A stretch of DNA of 64,000 nt from JAJPJE01 sp963848375. Lineage in GTDB: Bacteria; Acidobacteriota; Terriglobia; Terriglobales; Acidobacteriaceae. How positions within the stretch are numbered: the first letter of the stretch is position 1; every line of letters starts with the position of its first letter. Positions 17,727 through 26,587 of the stretch are shown here, in pieces. The translations under genes were made by a program, and so were the position numbers. Location of the stretch: the NCBI GenBank assembly GCA_963848375.1, contig CAWKDK010000001.1, positions 62,001 to 126,000 of the forward strand, read 5' to 3'. The notes under the pieces are model-generated. The model was not told the origin of the DNA. It ran no database searches and saw only the letters and a program-made list of their open reading frames with translations.

Positions 17727-18104
17727 CTATTCGAAGTACGTGGCCGTCGTAGTATCGGTTTCCCAGATCTTGACGAGCTTCACCTGCACGCGGCCGTTGG
17801 TCTTCTCGTGGAGAAGCGTGTTGCACTCCTCGTAGAAGTACTTCGCCATATTTTCTGCCGAAGGATTCAGCTCTTTGAATGGAGCAATGTCGTTCAGATA
17901 CTGGTGGTCGAGCCGGTCGATGACCTGATTCATTGCGGCTTTCAGATCCTTAAAATCAAAGAGCAGACCGATATGGTCCAACTGCTCGCCGTGCAGGGTG
18001 ATGCGGACCTTGTAATTGTGCCCGTGCGGGTTCTCACACTTGCCGCGATAGCCACGCAGGGCGTGTCCGGCGGCAAAACTATCTTCTACGCTGACTTCAA
18101 ACAT
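17727..18104 (-). CDS. queD: 6-carboxytetrahydropterin synthase
   Basis: Converts dihydroneopterin triphosphate to 6-carboxytetrahydropterin, the first dedicated step to preQ0. Zinc histidines and catalytic residues are visible in 'FAAGHALRGYRGKCENPHGHNYKV'-type order (His of AGH, Cys of KCENPHGHN), with the later catalytic His in 'LDHQYLND'. 125 residues, normal. First gene of queD-queE-queC. A perfect 5-base hairpin CTAGG/CCTAG (18115-18131) lies just upstream of its start. Confidence 0.95.
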   Translation of the reverse strand: MFEVSVEDSFAAGHALRGYRGKCENPHGHNYKVRITLHGEQLDHIGLLFDFKDLKAAMNQVIDRLDHQYLNDIAPFKELNPSAENMAKYFYEECNTLLHEKTNGRVQVKLVKIWETDTTTATYFE

Positions 18105-18275
18105 GAGGCTCTTTCTAGGCTTAATTCCTAGTTAATTGTAACAACTTCCACTGCACCACGGAGGCAGGGAGCAACGAGGAATGCAGATTCAAGACTGAAG
18201 ATTTCAGATCGAAAGACCTGCGCACACGACGAACGGCTCTTAGCCTCAATCTGAATTCTTCAATGTGAAATGTCT

Positions 18276-20360
18276 TTAAAAGAACTCTTCCACATCCGCC
18301 AGCTTCGTGGTTCGCCGGTAGGGCGGCAGGCTGGCAAGGAAGACTTTGCCGTACTGCTTCTTGAGGATGCGATTGTCGAGCAGCGCGAGCACGCCGCGGT
18401 CGTTGAGGGAACGGATCAGGCGACCAAAACCTTGCTTCAACGTGATGACTGCAGCGGGAACCTGGTAGTCGAAGAAGGCGTTGCCTCCTTCGGCGTTGAT
18501 GGCTTGAATGCGTGCGGCGACCACAGGATCGTTTGGAACCGCGAACGGCAGCCGGTCAATGATCACACAGCTCAACTGCTCGCCTTGTACGTCCACGCCC
18601 TGCCAGAAGGAAGCCGTTGCGAACAGCACCGCGTTGGGCGTCATGCGGAATTCTTCGAGCAGCGCGGATTTGGGCGCCGTCCCTTGGAGCAGCATGGGGT
18701 ATTCCAATTCGCCCAGTAGGCGATCGTGCACGTCGCGCATCAGGGCAAAGCTGGTGAAGAGGCAAAACGCCCGTCCCTGGCTAATTTCGAGCAGGCGACG
18801 TATGCGATCGGCGGCCTTGGCGGCAAATTGCGGAGCGGTGGGCTCGGGCAGCTCCGGGGGAACGTAAAGCAGCGCCTGGTTCTCGTAGTCGAAGTGTGAA
18901 GGGACGATCAGCTCGCGCGTGCTTTCCAATCCGAGGCGACCGCGGATGTATTCGAAGGCGCCGCCAACGGCGAGCGTGGCCGAAGTCAGGATTGCGGTGT
19001 CGAGCTTCGCGAAAAGTGTTTGTTGCAGAATGGCGGAAACATCGATGGGCGTGGCCTGCAGGAAAACGTGCTGCGCTCCGCGAAGCTGCTGTCCATTCTT
19101 TTGTCTTCCGCCGCGGCGATCGATCCAGAACACCGTGTTGTGATCGTCGGACTCCATCAAAAACGACAGTTGCACGCGCAGTTCATGCGCACGGCGCAGA
19201 AGACTGTTTACTTCCTCCGGCTTGGGGCTGAGCGCATTCAGCTCCGATCCGACACGGCCAACGGCGTTCATCAGGCCGTCGTACTCTGTGCCATGCTCTT
19301 CGAGGAAGGCCTGTCTTTGTCCGAAGGGGAAACGCGAGTCGCCTTCGGGAAGTAGCGCGAAAAAGAACTGTGCACGCTCGCGCAAGCTGCGTAGCGATGA
19401 TCCCACGGCCGCCGAGGAGAGCTTCTCGCGCTGGAGCGTCTGGTCTACGTCGCGTGCGAAGTCGTCGATCTTCGCCGTGCTGACGCTAACCCCGAAGTAG
19501 CTCGACGCCACTTCTTCCAGTTCATGCGCTTCGTCGAAGATCACTGCGGAGCAGTCGGGCAGGATGCCGACGTCGGGCGCGTCTTCGGCCGCCATCTTGA
19601 TGGCCAGGTCGGCGAAGAACAGATGATGGTTGACGATGATGATGTCGCTCTCGGCAGCGCGACGGCGCATCTCGGTGATGAAGCAGCGGTCGTACTGCGT
19701 GCACTTCTGCCCGATGCAACTGTCGGCGCGCGCGTCCAACTTGGACCAAAGCTCGCTTGTCTCCGGAAGGACGCGGAGTTCGGCGCGATCGCCGTTCTGC
19801 GTTTCCTTCTCCCAGTCGGCGATGGCGCGGTACTGATTGATCTCGTCGAGCCCATTCAGGACCGGCTGGTCGGTGAGCTCGTACAACTTTTTGCGGCAAA
19901 GATAATTGTTGCGTCCCTTCATGTAGCAGACGCGAAGGGGGCTGGCAGCTCCAGGATCCGATTCTGTCGATCCTTCCGGCGCAAACAGGCTCTGCAGGAA
20001 AGGAATGTCCTTATAGAAGAGCTGCTCCTGCAGATTCTTGGTGCCGGTGGAGATGATGACACGCTTGCCACTGCGAATCACCGGTGCCAGATAGGCCAGC
20101 GTCTTGCCGGTACCGGTGCCGGCTTCCACGATCAGGTGGCGCTTTTCTTCGATTGCGGCTTCGACAGCCTGCGCCATCTCCAACTGTCCGCGACGGAATT
20201 CGTAGGCCGGGTGCGCCTTCGCGAGAATGCCGCCAGGGGCGAAAAAGCGATGGAGCGTGAATGAAACGGCGGATTGGGAGGCGGAGGACAAAGCGGAAAC
20301 GGGTCCGGTCTCTATAATAGCTGTGGAAGCACGAATGCGCGGCACGGAATCGCCGGGCAA
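18276..20360 (-). CDS. DinG/XPD-family ATP-dependent helicase
   Basis: Superfamily 2 helicase of the DinG/YoaA type, acting on forked or R-loop DNA. Walker A 'VEAGTGTGKTLAYLAP' at about residues 79-94, four cysteines of an iron-sulfur cluster ('CYMKGRNNYLC', 'DSCIGQKC', 'YDRCF'), Walker B 'VIFDEAHELEEVA', and C-terminal motifs 'FATASFWQGVDVQGE' and 'LKQGFGRLIRS'. 694 residues. The first 35 or so codons match nothing and overlap a TATAAT element that could serve der, so the true start may lie nearer 20291 (TTG). Divergent from der. Confidence 0.9.
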   Translation of the reverse strand: MPGDSVPRIRASTAIIETGPVSALSSASQSAVSFTLHRFFAPGGILAKAHPAYEFRRGQLEMAQAVEAAIEEKRHLIVEAGTGTGKTLAYLAPVIRSGKRVIISTGTKNLQEQLFYKDIPFLQSLFAPEGSTESDPGAASPLRVCYMKGRNNYLCRKKLYELTDQPVLNGLDEINQYRAIADWEKETQNGDRAELRVLPETSELWSKLDARADSCIGQKCTQYDRCFITEMRRRAAESDIIIVNHHLFFADLAIKMAAEDAPDVGILPDCSAVIFDEAHELEEVASSYFGVSVSTAKIDDFARDVDQTLQREKLSSAAVGSSLRSLRERAQFFFALLPEGDSRFPFGQRQAFLEEHGTEYDGLMNAVGRVGSELNALSPKPEEVNSLLRRAHELRVQLSFLMESDDHNTVFWIDRRGGRQKNGQQLRGAQHVFLQATPIDVSAILQQTLFAKLDTAILTSATLAVGGAFEYIRGRLGLESTRELIVPSHFDYENQALLYVPPELPEPTAPQFAAKAADRIRRLLEISQGRAFCLFTSFALMRDVHDRLLGELEYPMLLQGTAPKSALLEEFRMTPNAVLFATASFWQGVDVQGEQLSCVIIDRLPFAVPNDPVVAARIQAINAEGGNAFFDYQVPAAVITLKQGFGRLIRSLNDRGVLALLDNRILKKQYGKVFLASLPPYRRTTKLADVEEFF
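20313..20318 (+). promoter_or_regulatory. Candidate -10 element (TATAAT) of der
   Basis: An exact TATAAT on the plus strand 45 bases before the first possible der start and 93 before the favoured ATG. No clear -35 box lies 17 bases upstream, so the call rests on the -10 alone. Confidence 0.35.
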
Positions 20361-20410
20361 TCATGAATCCGTGGAAAGCTGCCCGTCCACCGTTCTCGTC
20401 ACCAGTCAAA

Positions 20411-21949
20411 ATGCCGAAATCAATTACTTCCGCGACTGCGAATTCGCTGAGAGTTCCAACCCTCGTCATTGTCGGACGTCCGAACGTGGGCAAATCTACG
20501 CTGTTCAACCGAGTGGTTGGACGGAGGCGTGCCATCGTCGGCGATGAACCCGGCATTACGCGCGACCGTTTATACGGATTCGCGCGCTGGCTTGATCGTA
20601 GTTTTCGGGTGATCGATACGGGCGGCATTATTCCCGACGATAAGCAGCTGATTCCTTCCGAAATTTACCGGCAGGCAAAGGTTGGTCTGGAAGAGGCGGA
20701 CGCCGTAGTCATGGTGGTAGACGGGCGCACGGAACTCGCTTCTCCTGACATGGAGTTGGCGCGACTGCTACTGCGCAGCGGGAAGCCGCTGTTCCTGGCG
20801 GTGAATAAGATCGACACGCCAAAGCTCGAAGCGGGTGCCGAAAATCTACGCCGGTTGGGGATCAAAAGCCTCTTCCCGATTTCGGCGGAGAACGGCAACG
20901 GCATCGTCGAGTTACTGGAAGCGGCGCTCAAGGTGATGCCTGTGGGCGCAGACGAGGCGGTGGCCATCGAGGAGTCAGCACCCGAAGCCACTGAAGAAAT
21001 GGCGTCCGCAGTAGAAGGCGAAGAGGCCCCTCTCGAGCCGCAGCCCAAGATCGAAACCGCGCACGAGACGAAGATTGCCATTATCGGGCGACCGAACGTC
21101 GGCAAGTCAACGCTGCTGAACGCGCTGACCGGAACGGCGCGGGCCATCGTTTCGCCGATCCCCGGCACAACACGAGATGCGGTAGATGAAGTTGTGGAGC
21201 ACAACGGCAAGACCTATCGCTTCATCGACACCGCCGGCATACGTCGCAAAGGCCGAACGGAGTTAATGGCCGAAAAGCTTTCCGTGGTGATGGCGCGCAA
21301 ACATCTTGAAGCCGCTGACGTGAGCCTGCTCATCATTGACGCCACTGAGGGCGCGACCGCGCTGGACGCCAACATCGGCGGCTACGCGCATGAGAGCGGG
21401 CGGTCGGTGATTATCGTGGTCAATAAGTGGGACCTGGTGGTTGAGCGCGCCAAGGAACTGAAGACCGAAGCGGGCAAAGCGAAGACCAAGGCGGAAGTTC
21501 CGCGGCGAGCCAGAGTCATGCTGCAAGAGTCGATGCGGGCGGCCGATCCTCAGGCCTATGAAGAGGAGATACGTCGCAGCCTGAAGTTCCTGGAGTACGC
21601 GCCGGTGATCTTCGTTTCGGCCACGACTGGACGGAATATCGACAAATTGTTCCGGGAAATCGAAATTGTTTCTGCAGAGCGGCGAAAGCGTATTTCGACC
21701 GGCGAGATGAATCGCTTCCTCGAGAAGGTCGATTTCGAGCGAACGTCGGTACCCTACAAGAGTCGCGTGCGGATCATGTATATGACGCAGGTGGCGGTCG
21801 CGCCGCCGACGTTCATGCTGTTCACTGATCGCGATGTGAAACTGCACTTCTCCTACCAGCGCTTCATCGAAAACCAGATACGCAAGGCATTTGGATTCGT
21901 GGGCTCGCCGATCTGGATCAAGACTCGCGCGAGAAACCCAAAGAAATAA
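20411..21949 (+). CDS. der: Der (EngA), tandem GTPase for 50S ribosome assembly
   Basis: Essential GTPase with two consecutive G domains and a KH-like C-terminal domain. P-loops 'GRPNVGKST' occur at about residues 22 and 226; each domain also has its switch ('GDEPGITRDR', 'PIPGTTRDAVDE') and NKxD ('VNKIDT', 'VNKWDL'). About 512 residues, longer than usual because of an acidic linker between the domains ('ESAPEATEEMASAVEGEEAP') and a basic insert in the second. ATG 20411 is chosen because homology starts soon after; ATG 20363 is possible. Confidence 0.94.
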   Translation: MPKSITSATANSLRVPTLVIVGRPNVGKSTLFNRVVGRRRAIVGDEPGITRDRLYGFARWLDRSFRVIDTGGIIPDDKQLIPSEIYRQAKVGLEEADAVVMVVDGRTELASPDMELARLLLRSGKPLFLAVNKIDTPKLEAGAENLRRLGIKSLFPISAENGNGIVELLEAALKVMPVGADEAVAIEESAPEATEEMASAVEGEEAPLEPQPKIETAHETKIAIIGRPNVGKSTLLNALTGTARAIVSPIPGTTRDAVDEVVEHNGKTYRFIDTAGIRRKGRTELMAEKLSVVMARKHLEAADVSLLIIDATEGATALDANIGGYAHESGRSVIIVVNKWDLVVERAKELKTEAGKAKTKAEVPRRARVMLQESMRAADPQAYEEEIRRSLKFLEYAPVIFVSATTGRNIDKLFREIEIVSAERRKRISTGEMNRFLEKVDFERTSVPYKSRVRIMYMTQVAVAPPTFMLFTDRDVKLHFSYQRFIENQIRKAFGFVGSPIWIKTRARNPKK

Positions 21950-21953
21950 GCTT

Positions 21954-22013
21954 AACCACCAAGGACACAAAGGGTCACCAAGGGCTTCGTGTCCCTTTGT
22001 GTCCTTCGTGGTT
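21954..22013. repeat. GGACACAAAGG hairpin repeat upstream of selD
   Basis: 'aaccaccaaggacacaaagg' (from 21954) pairs with 'cctttgtgtccttcgtggtt' (ending 22013), forming a near-perfect hairpin of about 28 pairs. It ends 11 bases before the selD start and follows the der stop closely. Similar words occur at 38188-38218, with relatives at 3063-3247 and 39057-39118. Confidence 0.8.
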
Positions 22014-22024
22014 ACAATGAACTT

Positions 22025-23117
22025 ATGTCCGAAACGGCAGCAAAAGTCCGGCTCACGGAGCAGGTCAAAGCGGCGGGTTGAGCGAGCAAGCTGAGTCCGG
22101 CGGTGCTGGACACAGTGCTTGGGAAATTAGCCCGGCAACATGATCCGAACGTGCTGGTTGGCTTCGATAAAGCCGACGACGCCGGAGTGTATCTAATCGG
22201 CCCCGACCAGGCGCTGGTGCAGACCGTGGACTTCTTCACGCCGATTGTCGATGACCCATATACCTTCGGACAGATCGCCGCCACCAATGCGTTGAGCGAT
22301 GTATATGCGATGGGTGGACGTCCGCTGACCGCACTTGCGATGGTGTGCTTCCCCGAGAAGGGCGACTTCGATGTGCTCGAGCGAATTCTTGCCGGCGGCC
22401 TCTCGAAGATGATGGAGGCCGGGTGCACGATCGTAGGCGGACACAGCATTCGCGATCCGGAGATCAAGTTCGGCTATTCCGTTACGGGGATGATCAATCC
22501 GCGGCGCGTGCTGACGAATAGCGGCGCACTGCCGGGCGACAAACTCATCTTCACGAAGGCGATCGGGACGGGCGTGATCTCGACGGCGATCAAGCGCGGC
22601 AAAGCGCAAGAGAAGTGGATCGAAGCGGCCACGCGTTCGATGACCACGTTGAACAAAGTCGCTGCGGAGGTGGCTGGAAGGATTCCACCGCAGAGAACGC
22701 GAGAAGACGGAGAGGCAATTCCCTTCCGGGTGCACTCGATGACTGACATCACAGGATTTGGACTGATCGGGCATGCGCGCGAGATGGCGCTGGGATCAAA
22801 CGTCAGCTTGCGGTTGTTCGCTTCGCAAGTTCCACTGCTGGAGGGTGCGCTCGAATGCGTGCGCGAGGGATTCATCCCCGGTGGGTTGACGGCGAATCGC
22901 GAATTCGCCGAATGCCTGGTCAGCTATGAAGACAGCTGTGCCGCAAGATGTACGCACGATTCTGTACGATCCGCAGACGGCCGGTGGATTGCTGATTTCC
23001 ATCGCTGCGGAAGATGCCGACGAATTGCTGCGCGAGCTAAATGAGGCGTCGGTTTCGGCGGTGATGATTGGGGAAGTGCTGGAATCGAGGAAGCCGGTGA
23101 TCGAGGTCGTTGGGTAG
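22025..23117 (+). CDS. selD: Selenophosphate synthetase, selenocysteine-containing (in-frame TGA; one apparent frameshift)
   Basis: Makes selenophosphate, the selenium donor for Sec-tRNA, from selenide and ATP. Starting at ATG 22025, codon 19 is TGA (22079-22081) in 'KAAG-U-ASKLSPAVL', exactly where SelD has its catalytic Cys, followed after two residues by the conserved Lys. The frame then continues through 'QTVDFFTPIVDDPYTFG', 'NALSDVYAMGGRPLTAL' and 'VGGHSIRDPEIKFGY'. A hairpin starts seven bases after TGA. Near 22930 one extra base breaks the frame; correcting it reaches 'LYDPQTAGGLLIS' and a stop at 23117 (363 residues). A caller that treats TGA as a stop would start wrongly at GTG 22103. 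Confidence 0.93.
22088..22120 (+). promoter_or_regulatory. Candidate SECIS hairpin in selD
   Basis: AAGC (22088-22091) pairs with GCTT (22117-22120) and GTCC (22095-22098) with GGAC (22108-22111), with a small internal loop and a nine-base apical loop containing GGU. It begins seven bases after the TGA, within the distance used by bacterial SECIS elements that recruit SelB. The pairing was drawn by eye. Confidence 0.55.
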
Positions 23118-23134
23118 TCAGTAGTCAGTAGTCC
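23114..23134. repeat. TAGTCAG tandem words at the selD 3' end
   Basis: 'gtagtcagtagtcagtagtc' consists of three AGTAGTC units and overlaps the selD stop codon. Member of the AGTAGTC/AGTTGTTAG repeat family also seen at 16958-17008, 56583-56617 and 63881-63912. Confidence 0.5.
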
Positions 23135-23152
23135 GAGACACTTACAACCTGC

Positions 23153-23578
23153 ATGGACGAATCGATTCGAATTCAGACTGACCTATTTGAGCATCGTGAG
23201 GTGAAATCGCACTTCATCAATCCCTGCTGTTTTGGAGAAGATCTCGCGGCGTGGCTAAAACAGGAGCTATCTCGACAACCGAACTTTAATTTTGAACTTT
23301 CGGAAAGAATTCAGGAAGACTATGGCTGGGGCCTCTGGGCGTCGCGTGGCAAAGACCGATTCTGGGTAGCTATTTCCTACGCTGGAGTTGGGCCTCAGGA
23401 AGAACCCGCTGAGTTCGTAATTTCCGTAGCGTATGACCCCGGACTAAACGTTGTTAGGCGCATCTTTCACAAACCGGATCGCCAGACACTCGAACGGCTG
23501 CGAGATATTGTCTGGCAAATCATCGGATCAAGCTCAGGAATCAAAATAATCCCGACGTTAGAGCCTCTACCCAAATAG
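23153..23578 (+). CDS. Hypothetical protein
   Basis: 141 residues, soluble, no signal peptide. The composition is that of a real protein, rich in aromatic residues ('DYGWGLWASRGKDRFWVAIS') with a helical C-terminal half. I do not recognise a family. It lies alone between selD and the convergent decarboxylase gene; the spacer on its left carries a TAGTCAG repeat. Confidence 0.65.
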   Translation: MDESIRIQTDLFEHREVKSHFINPCCFGEDLAAWLKQELSRQPNFNFELSERIQEDYGWGLWASRGKDRFWVAISYAGVGPQEEPAEFVISVAYDPGLNVVRRIFHKPDRQTLERLRDIVWQIIGSSSGIKIIPTLEPLPK

Positions 23579-23608
23579 AGACGAGGTTGTGTGGAGCGTG
23601 CAGTCCGA

Positions 23609-25051
23609 CTACTGACCATCGACCCCTTCCTGAATCACCTTCCAGCAGCCTTCCACGTCATCCCACGTCGTACCCAAATTCCCAATCGCAATGCGCAGGA
23701 CGTAGCGGTCGTTCAGCGCAGTGTGGGAGATGTAGTACTTGCCGGACGCGTTCACGGCGTTGAAGACGCGCTCATTGGCTTCGTTCGATCCCTTCAGACG
23801 GAAGCAGACGGTCGAGAACGGTACCGGCGCGACGACTTCGAAGCGTGAATCGCGGCGGATCTCCTCCTCCAGCTTTTTCGCCCAGGCAATGTGCGAGCGC
23901 AGGATTTGTTGCAGGCGCTCGCGTCCGAAATAGCGCAACAGGAACCATAGCTTCAGCGAGCGAAAACGATGGCCGAGGGGCACGCCATAGTCCATCAGGT
24001 TGATGGCACGCGGATCTTCGGTACCGGTCAAATATTCCGGCACAAGCGAGAAGGCGCGGCGCAGGATTTCCGGGTGCCTGGTGTAGAAGGCGCTCAGGTC
24101 GATGTTCGTCAGCAACCACTTGTGCGGGTTCACGACATAGGAATGTGCGCGCTCGATTCCCTTCAGCATCGGCTGACATTCCGGCAGGATCGCGGCGGAA
24201 CCGGCGTAGGCAGCATCGACGTGCAACCAGAGTTTGTGCCGGTCAGTGATGTCGGCAATCGCGGCCAGCGGATCGATGCTGGTACTGGAGGTCGTGCCGA
24301 TGGTCGCGACAACACAGAAGGGACGCAGGCCAGCTCGCAGATCGTCTTCGATAGCTTTTGCCAGCGCATCGGGAAGCATGCGAAATTCACTGTCGGTCGG
24401 GATCTTGCGAACGTGCTTCTGGCCGATTCCGGCGGCGATGGCGCCTTTTTCGATCGACGAATGCGATTGCTCGGAGGTGTAGAGAACGAGGTTGGGCGTG
24501 CTGCCTTCGACACGACTCTCGGGCGCGACGAACTCACGCGCGGCACAGATAGCGTGAAAACTCGAAACCGACGCGGTGTCGTAAATGATGCCGAACCAGT
24601 CGTCGGGCAGAGCCATCCACTGACGCAACCAGCCAAGCGCGACCTGTTCCAACTCGGCGACTGCGGGCGATGTATCCCAGTGCAGGCCGTTGGTGTTCAA
24701 GGCGGCGGCGATCATCTCGGCGATGATGGCCGGCGAAGATCCGGTGCAACCGAAATATGCGAGAAAGCCGGGATGATTCCAATGCGTGACCGCAGGAATG
24801 ATCTTCTGATCGAAGTCGCGGAGGATGGCGTCGAAGGACTCGCCCTTGTCGGGACCCGAAGGCGGCAGCGCATCGACCAACTCGCCGGGCTTGGTTTTCG
24901 GCGTGACGGGATAGCGGCGCGTATCGGCGAGATAGTCGGCAACCCAGTCGACGGCGTCGTGGGCGGCGCGGCGGAAATCGGCGACGTAGGCGGACCAGTT
25001 CTGCTGGGGATCGATGGCGGCAGCAGCGCTTTCAGAAGGCTTGGTGGACAT
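23609..25051 (-). CDS. PLP-dependent group II (aromatic L-amino-acid type) decarboxylase
   Basis: Decarboxylates an amino acid, probably aromatic, using pyridoxal phosphate. The PLP lysine sits in 'VVNPHKWLLTNID' near residue 312, preceded by 'LWLHVDAAYAGSA', whose Asp contacts the cofactor. Other family features: 'NHPGFLAYFGCTGSSPAI' and 'EQSHSSIEKGA'. The C-terminal dimer region follows ('FRSLKLWFLLRYFGRE'). 480 residues, normal for the tyrosine/tryptophan decarboxylase group. Single gene, convergent with the preceding one. The substrate cannot be fixed from sequence. Confidence 0.88.
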   Translation of the reverse strand: MSTKPSESAAAAIDPQQNWSAYVADFRRAAHDAVDWVADYLADTRRYPVTPKTKPGELVDALPPSGPDKGESFDAILRDFDQKIIPAVTHWNHPGFLAYFGCTGSSPAIIAEMIAAALNTNGLHWDTSPAVAELEQVALGWLRQWMALPDDWFGIIYDTASVSSFHAICAAREFVAPESRVEGSTPNLVLYTSEQSHSSIEKGAIAAGIGQKHVRKIPTDSEFRMLPDALAKAIEDDLRAGLRPFCVVATIGTTSSTSIDPLAAIADITDRHKLWLHVDAAYAGSAAILPECQPMLKGIERAHSYVVNPHKWLLTNIDLSAFYTRHPEILRRAFSLVPEYLTGTEDPRAINLMDYGVPLGHRFRSLKLWFLLRYFGRERLQQILRSHIAWAKKLEEEIRRDSRFEVVAPVPFSTVCFRLKGSNEANERVFNAVNASGKYYISHTALNDRYVLRIAIGNLGTTWDDVEGCWKVIQEGVDGQ

Positions 25052-25137
25052 GAGGGCTCCGCAAAAAGAAGAGTCTACCTGACGCGCAGTTTTCTACTGT
25101 GACCTGTGTTCCGGGAGTGATATTTTTTCAAACTGCC

Positions 25138-25973
25138 ATGAGACGAATCTTTTACCTCGCAGCCTTGGTCCTACTGTTTGCGACGTCGGCATTCGCGCAG
25201 CGCAAACCTGTCTACGAGGTCTATGCGATTCGCTATGCGATCACGCCTGACTACCCAATTTCGGATCTGGTGTACGGCGCCGATCCGAATCGCAAGGCCG
25301 ATATCGCCATGATGATCTGGCTGGTGCGCGGAGGCGGGCACAATATCCTGATTGATTCGGGCTTCTATCACGAGCACTTCTTCAAAGACTGGAAAACGAA
25401 GGATTACGTGAAGCCCTCGGAGGCCGTGGCGCGGCTTGGCCTAAAGCCGGAGGACATTACCGACATCGTCATCTCGCACATGCATTGGGATCATGCCGAT
25501 GGCATCGATCTGTTTCCAAAGGCGCGCATATGGATCCAAAAAGATGAGCTGGAGTATTACGCTGGCGAGGCTTGGGAGACCAAGCAAACGTCGGACGGCT
25601 TCGACGCGCAGGACGTACTCGAGATGGTGAAGTTGAATACCGAGGGGCACGTCGGCCTGGTGCATGGCGACGCGCAGGAGATTCTGCCAGGAATCATTTG
25701 CTACATCGGCGGAAAACACACACATCAGTCACAATACGTTGGCGTGAACACAGCGGGGGAACGGTGATCCTGGCGAGCGACAACATGTATCTGTACGAGA
25801 ACATGGAGAAGCACACGCCGATTGGCGAGACCGTGGACGCAGCGTCGAATTTGCGCGCGCAAGATCGGATGAAGATGCTGGCGACGCGACCGGAGTGGGT
25901 GATACCGGGACACGATATGGCCGTGTTCGAAAAATTTCCGAAGGTGGCGGAGGGAGTGGTGAGGGTGCAGTGA
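25138..25973 (+). CDS. Exported metallo-beta-lactamase-fold hydrolase, AHL-lactonase-like (one apparent frameshift)
   Basis: Signal peptide (MRRIFYLAALVLLFATSAFA), then a metallo-beta-lactamase fold with the zinc motif HxHxDH ('SHMHWDHAD', His114, His116, Asp118, His119) and a later His in 'PGHDM'. The layout resembles N-acyl-homoserine lactonases and relatives; the substrate is unproven. One G is missing from the GGGGG run at 25755-25759: adding it joins 'YVGVNTAGG' to 'TVILASDNMYLYENM' and gives one 278-residue frame. Exported location is inferred from the signal. Confidence 0.83.
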
Positions 25974-25994
25974 GGAAGCGCTGGGTAAAAATGT

Positions 25995-26032
25995 CGGGTG
26001 CCCGGTCCTTTCGTTCCTTTCGAAAGGGCCGG
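25995..26032 (+). repeat. REP-like element, left of the RAYT gene
   Basis: 'cgggtgcccggtcctttcg' continuing to 'gaaagggccgg' forms its own hairpin (CCGG..CCTTT with AAAGG..CCGG). It is the inverted copy of 26588-26625 on the other side of the transposase gene, matching at nearly every position over 38 bases. Confidence 0.85.
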
Positions 26033-26037
26033 AATGA

Positions 26038-26535
26038 CTACGTCCGTGACACGACGTGGATCTCGTGCCAGTCGTTTAGAGTGACCGCGCCAACTTCAGC
26101 CAATAAATACCAGCGATAGCTGCTCCACAGCCATTCTTCCGGCGTTTCGACTAATCCGCGGGTCACCGGATTCCTATGCATGTATTTAAGCTTCTCGACG
26201 TGCTTGCGTGCGCTCCACACATTGAAATCGTAGAAACGCAATTGCCAGAACTGCGGCTCCTGATGCGAAATCGCGTGGGATGTGCGCTGCTTCAGCACCT
26301 GCATCACAACTGACGGATCTCCGTGGCTTGGTTCATTCATCAGCAGATGAACATGCTCCGGCATTACGACATATCCAACGATGACGAAGTCGTACTTGTG
26401 GCGCACCTCTTCCAGAATTTCCAGAAAGCAGTTGCGTGCGGATGCGTATCCGAGCAGCGGCAGCCGACGATAACAACTGAACGTGATGAAATGAAGGTGT
26501 CCGTAGCCGTAGTAGCGCTTGAGGTGTTCGCGCAT
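26038..26535 (-). CDS. REP-associated tyrosine transposase (RAYT, IS200-like Y1 family)
   Basis: Single-strand HUH nuclease related to IS200/IS605 transposases, thought to mobilise or process REP elements. The HUH motif is in 'MPEHVHLLM', with 'GHLHFITFSC' as the N-terminal strand and the candidate catalytic tyrosine in 'KLKYMHRNPVTRGLV'. 165 residues from ATG 26535. Upstream codons fall in a REP element, so the longer frame to 26628 is rejected. The gene is bracketed by inverted REP copies (25995-26032 and 26588-26625), as in known RAYT loci. Confidence 0.88.
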   Translation of the reverse strand: MREHLKRYYGYGHLHFITFSCYRRLPLLGYASARNCFLEILEEVRHKYDFVIVGYVVMPEHVHLLMNEPSHGDPSVVMQVLKQRTSHAISHQEPQFWQLRFYDFNVWSARKHVEKLKYMHRNPVTRGLVETPEEWLWSSYRWYLLAEVGAVTLNDWHEIHVVSRT

Positions 26536-26587
26536 CGGATGACACGGTAGTTTCTCGAGGGTAGCACTGTCTGTGACCTGACTCGCT

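Noticed and set aside
18105..18200. preQ1 riboswitch before queD
   Set aside because: Only a fragment of the consensus and a small hairpin are visible; the P1/L1 elements could not be drawn convincingly.
22025..22102. selD starting at GTG 22103
   Set aside because: This start would remove the catalytic residue and the conserved 'AAG-U-ASK' region, and the upstream frame is open apart from the TGA.
25740..25768. Truncated lactonase-like pseudogene
   Set aside because: A single missing G in a G5 run accounts for it and the downstream frame is fully conserved to the expected end, so I kept one gene.
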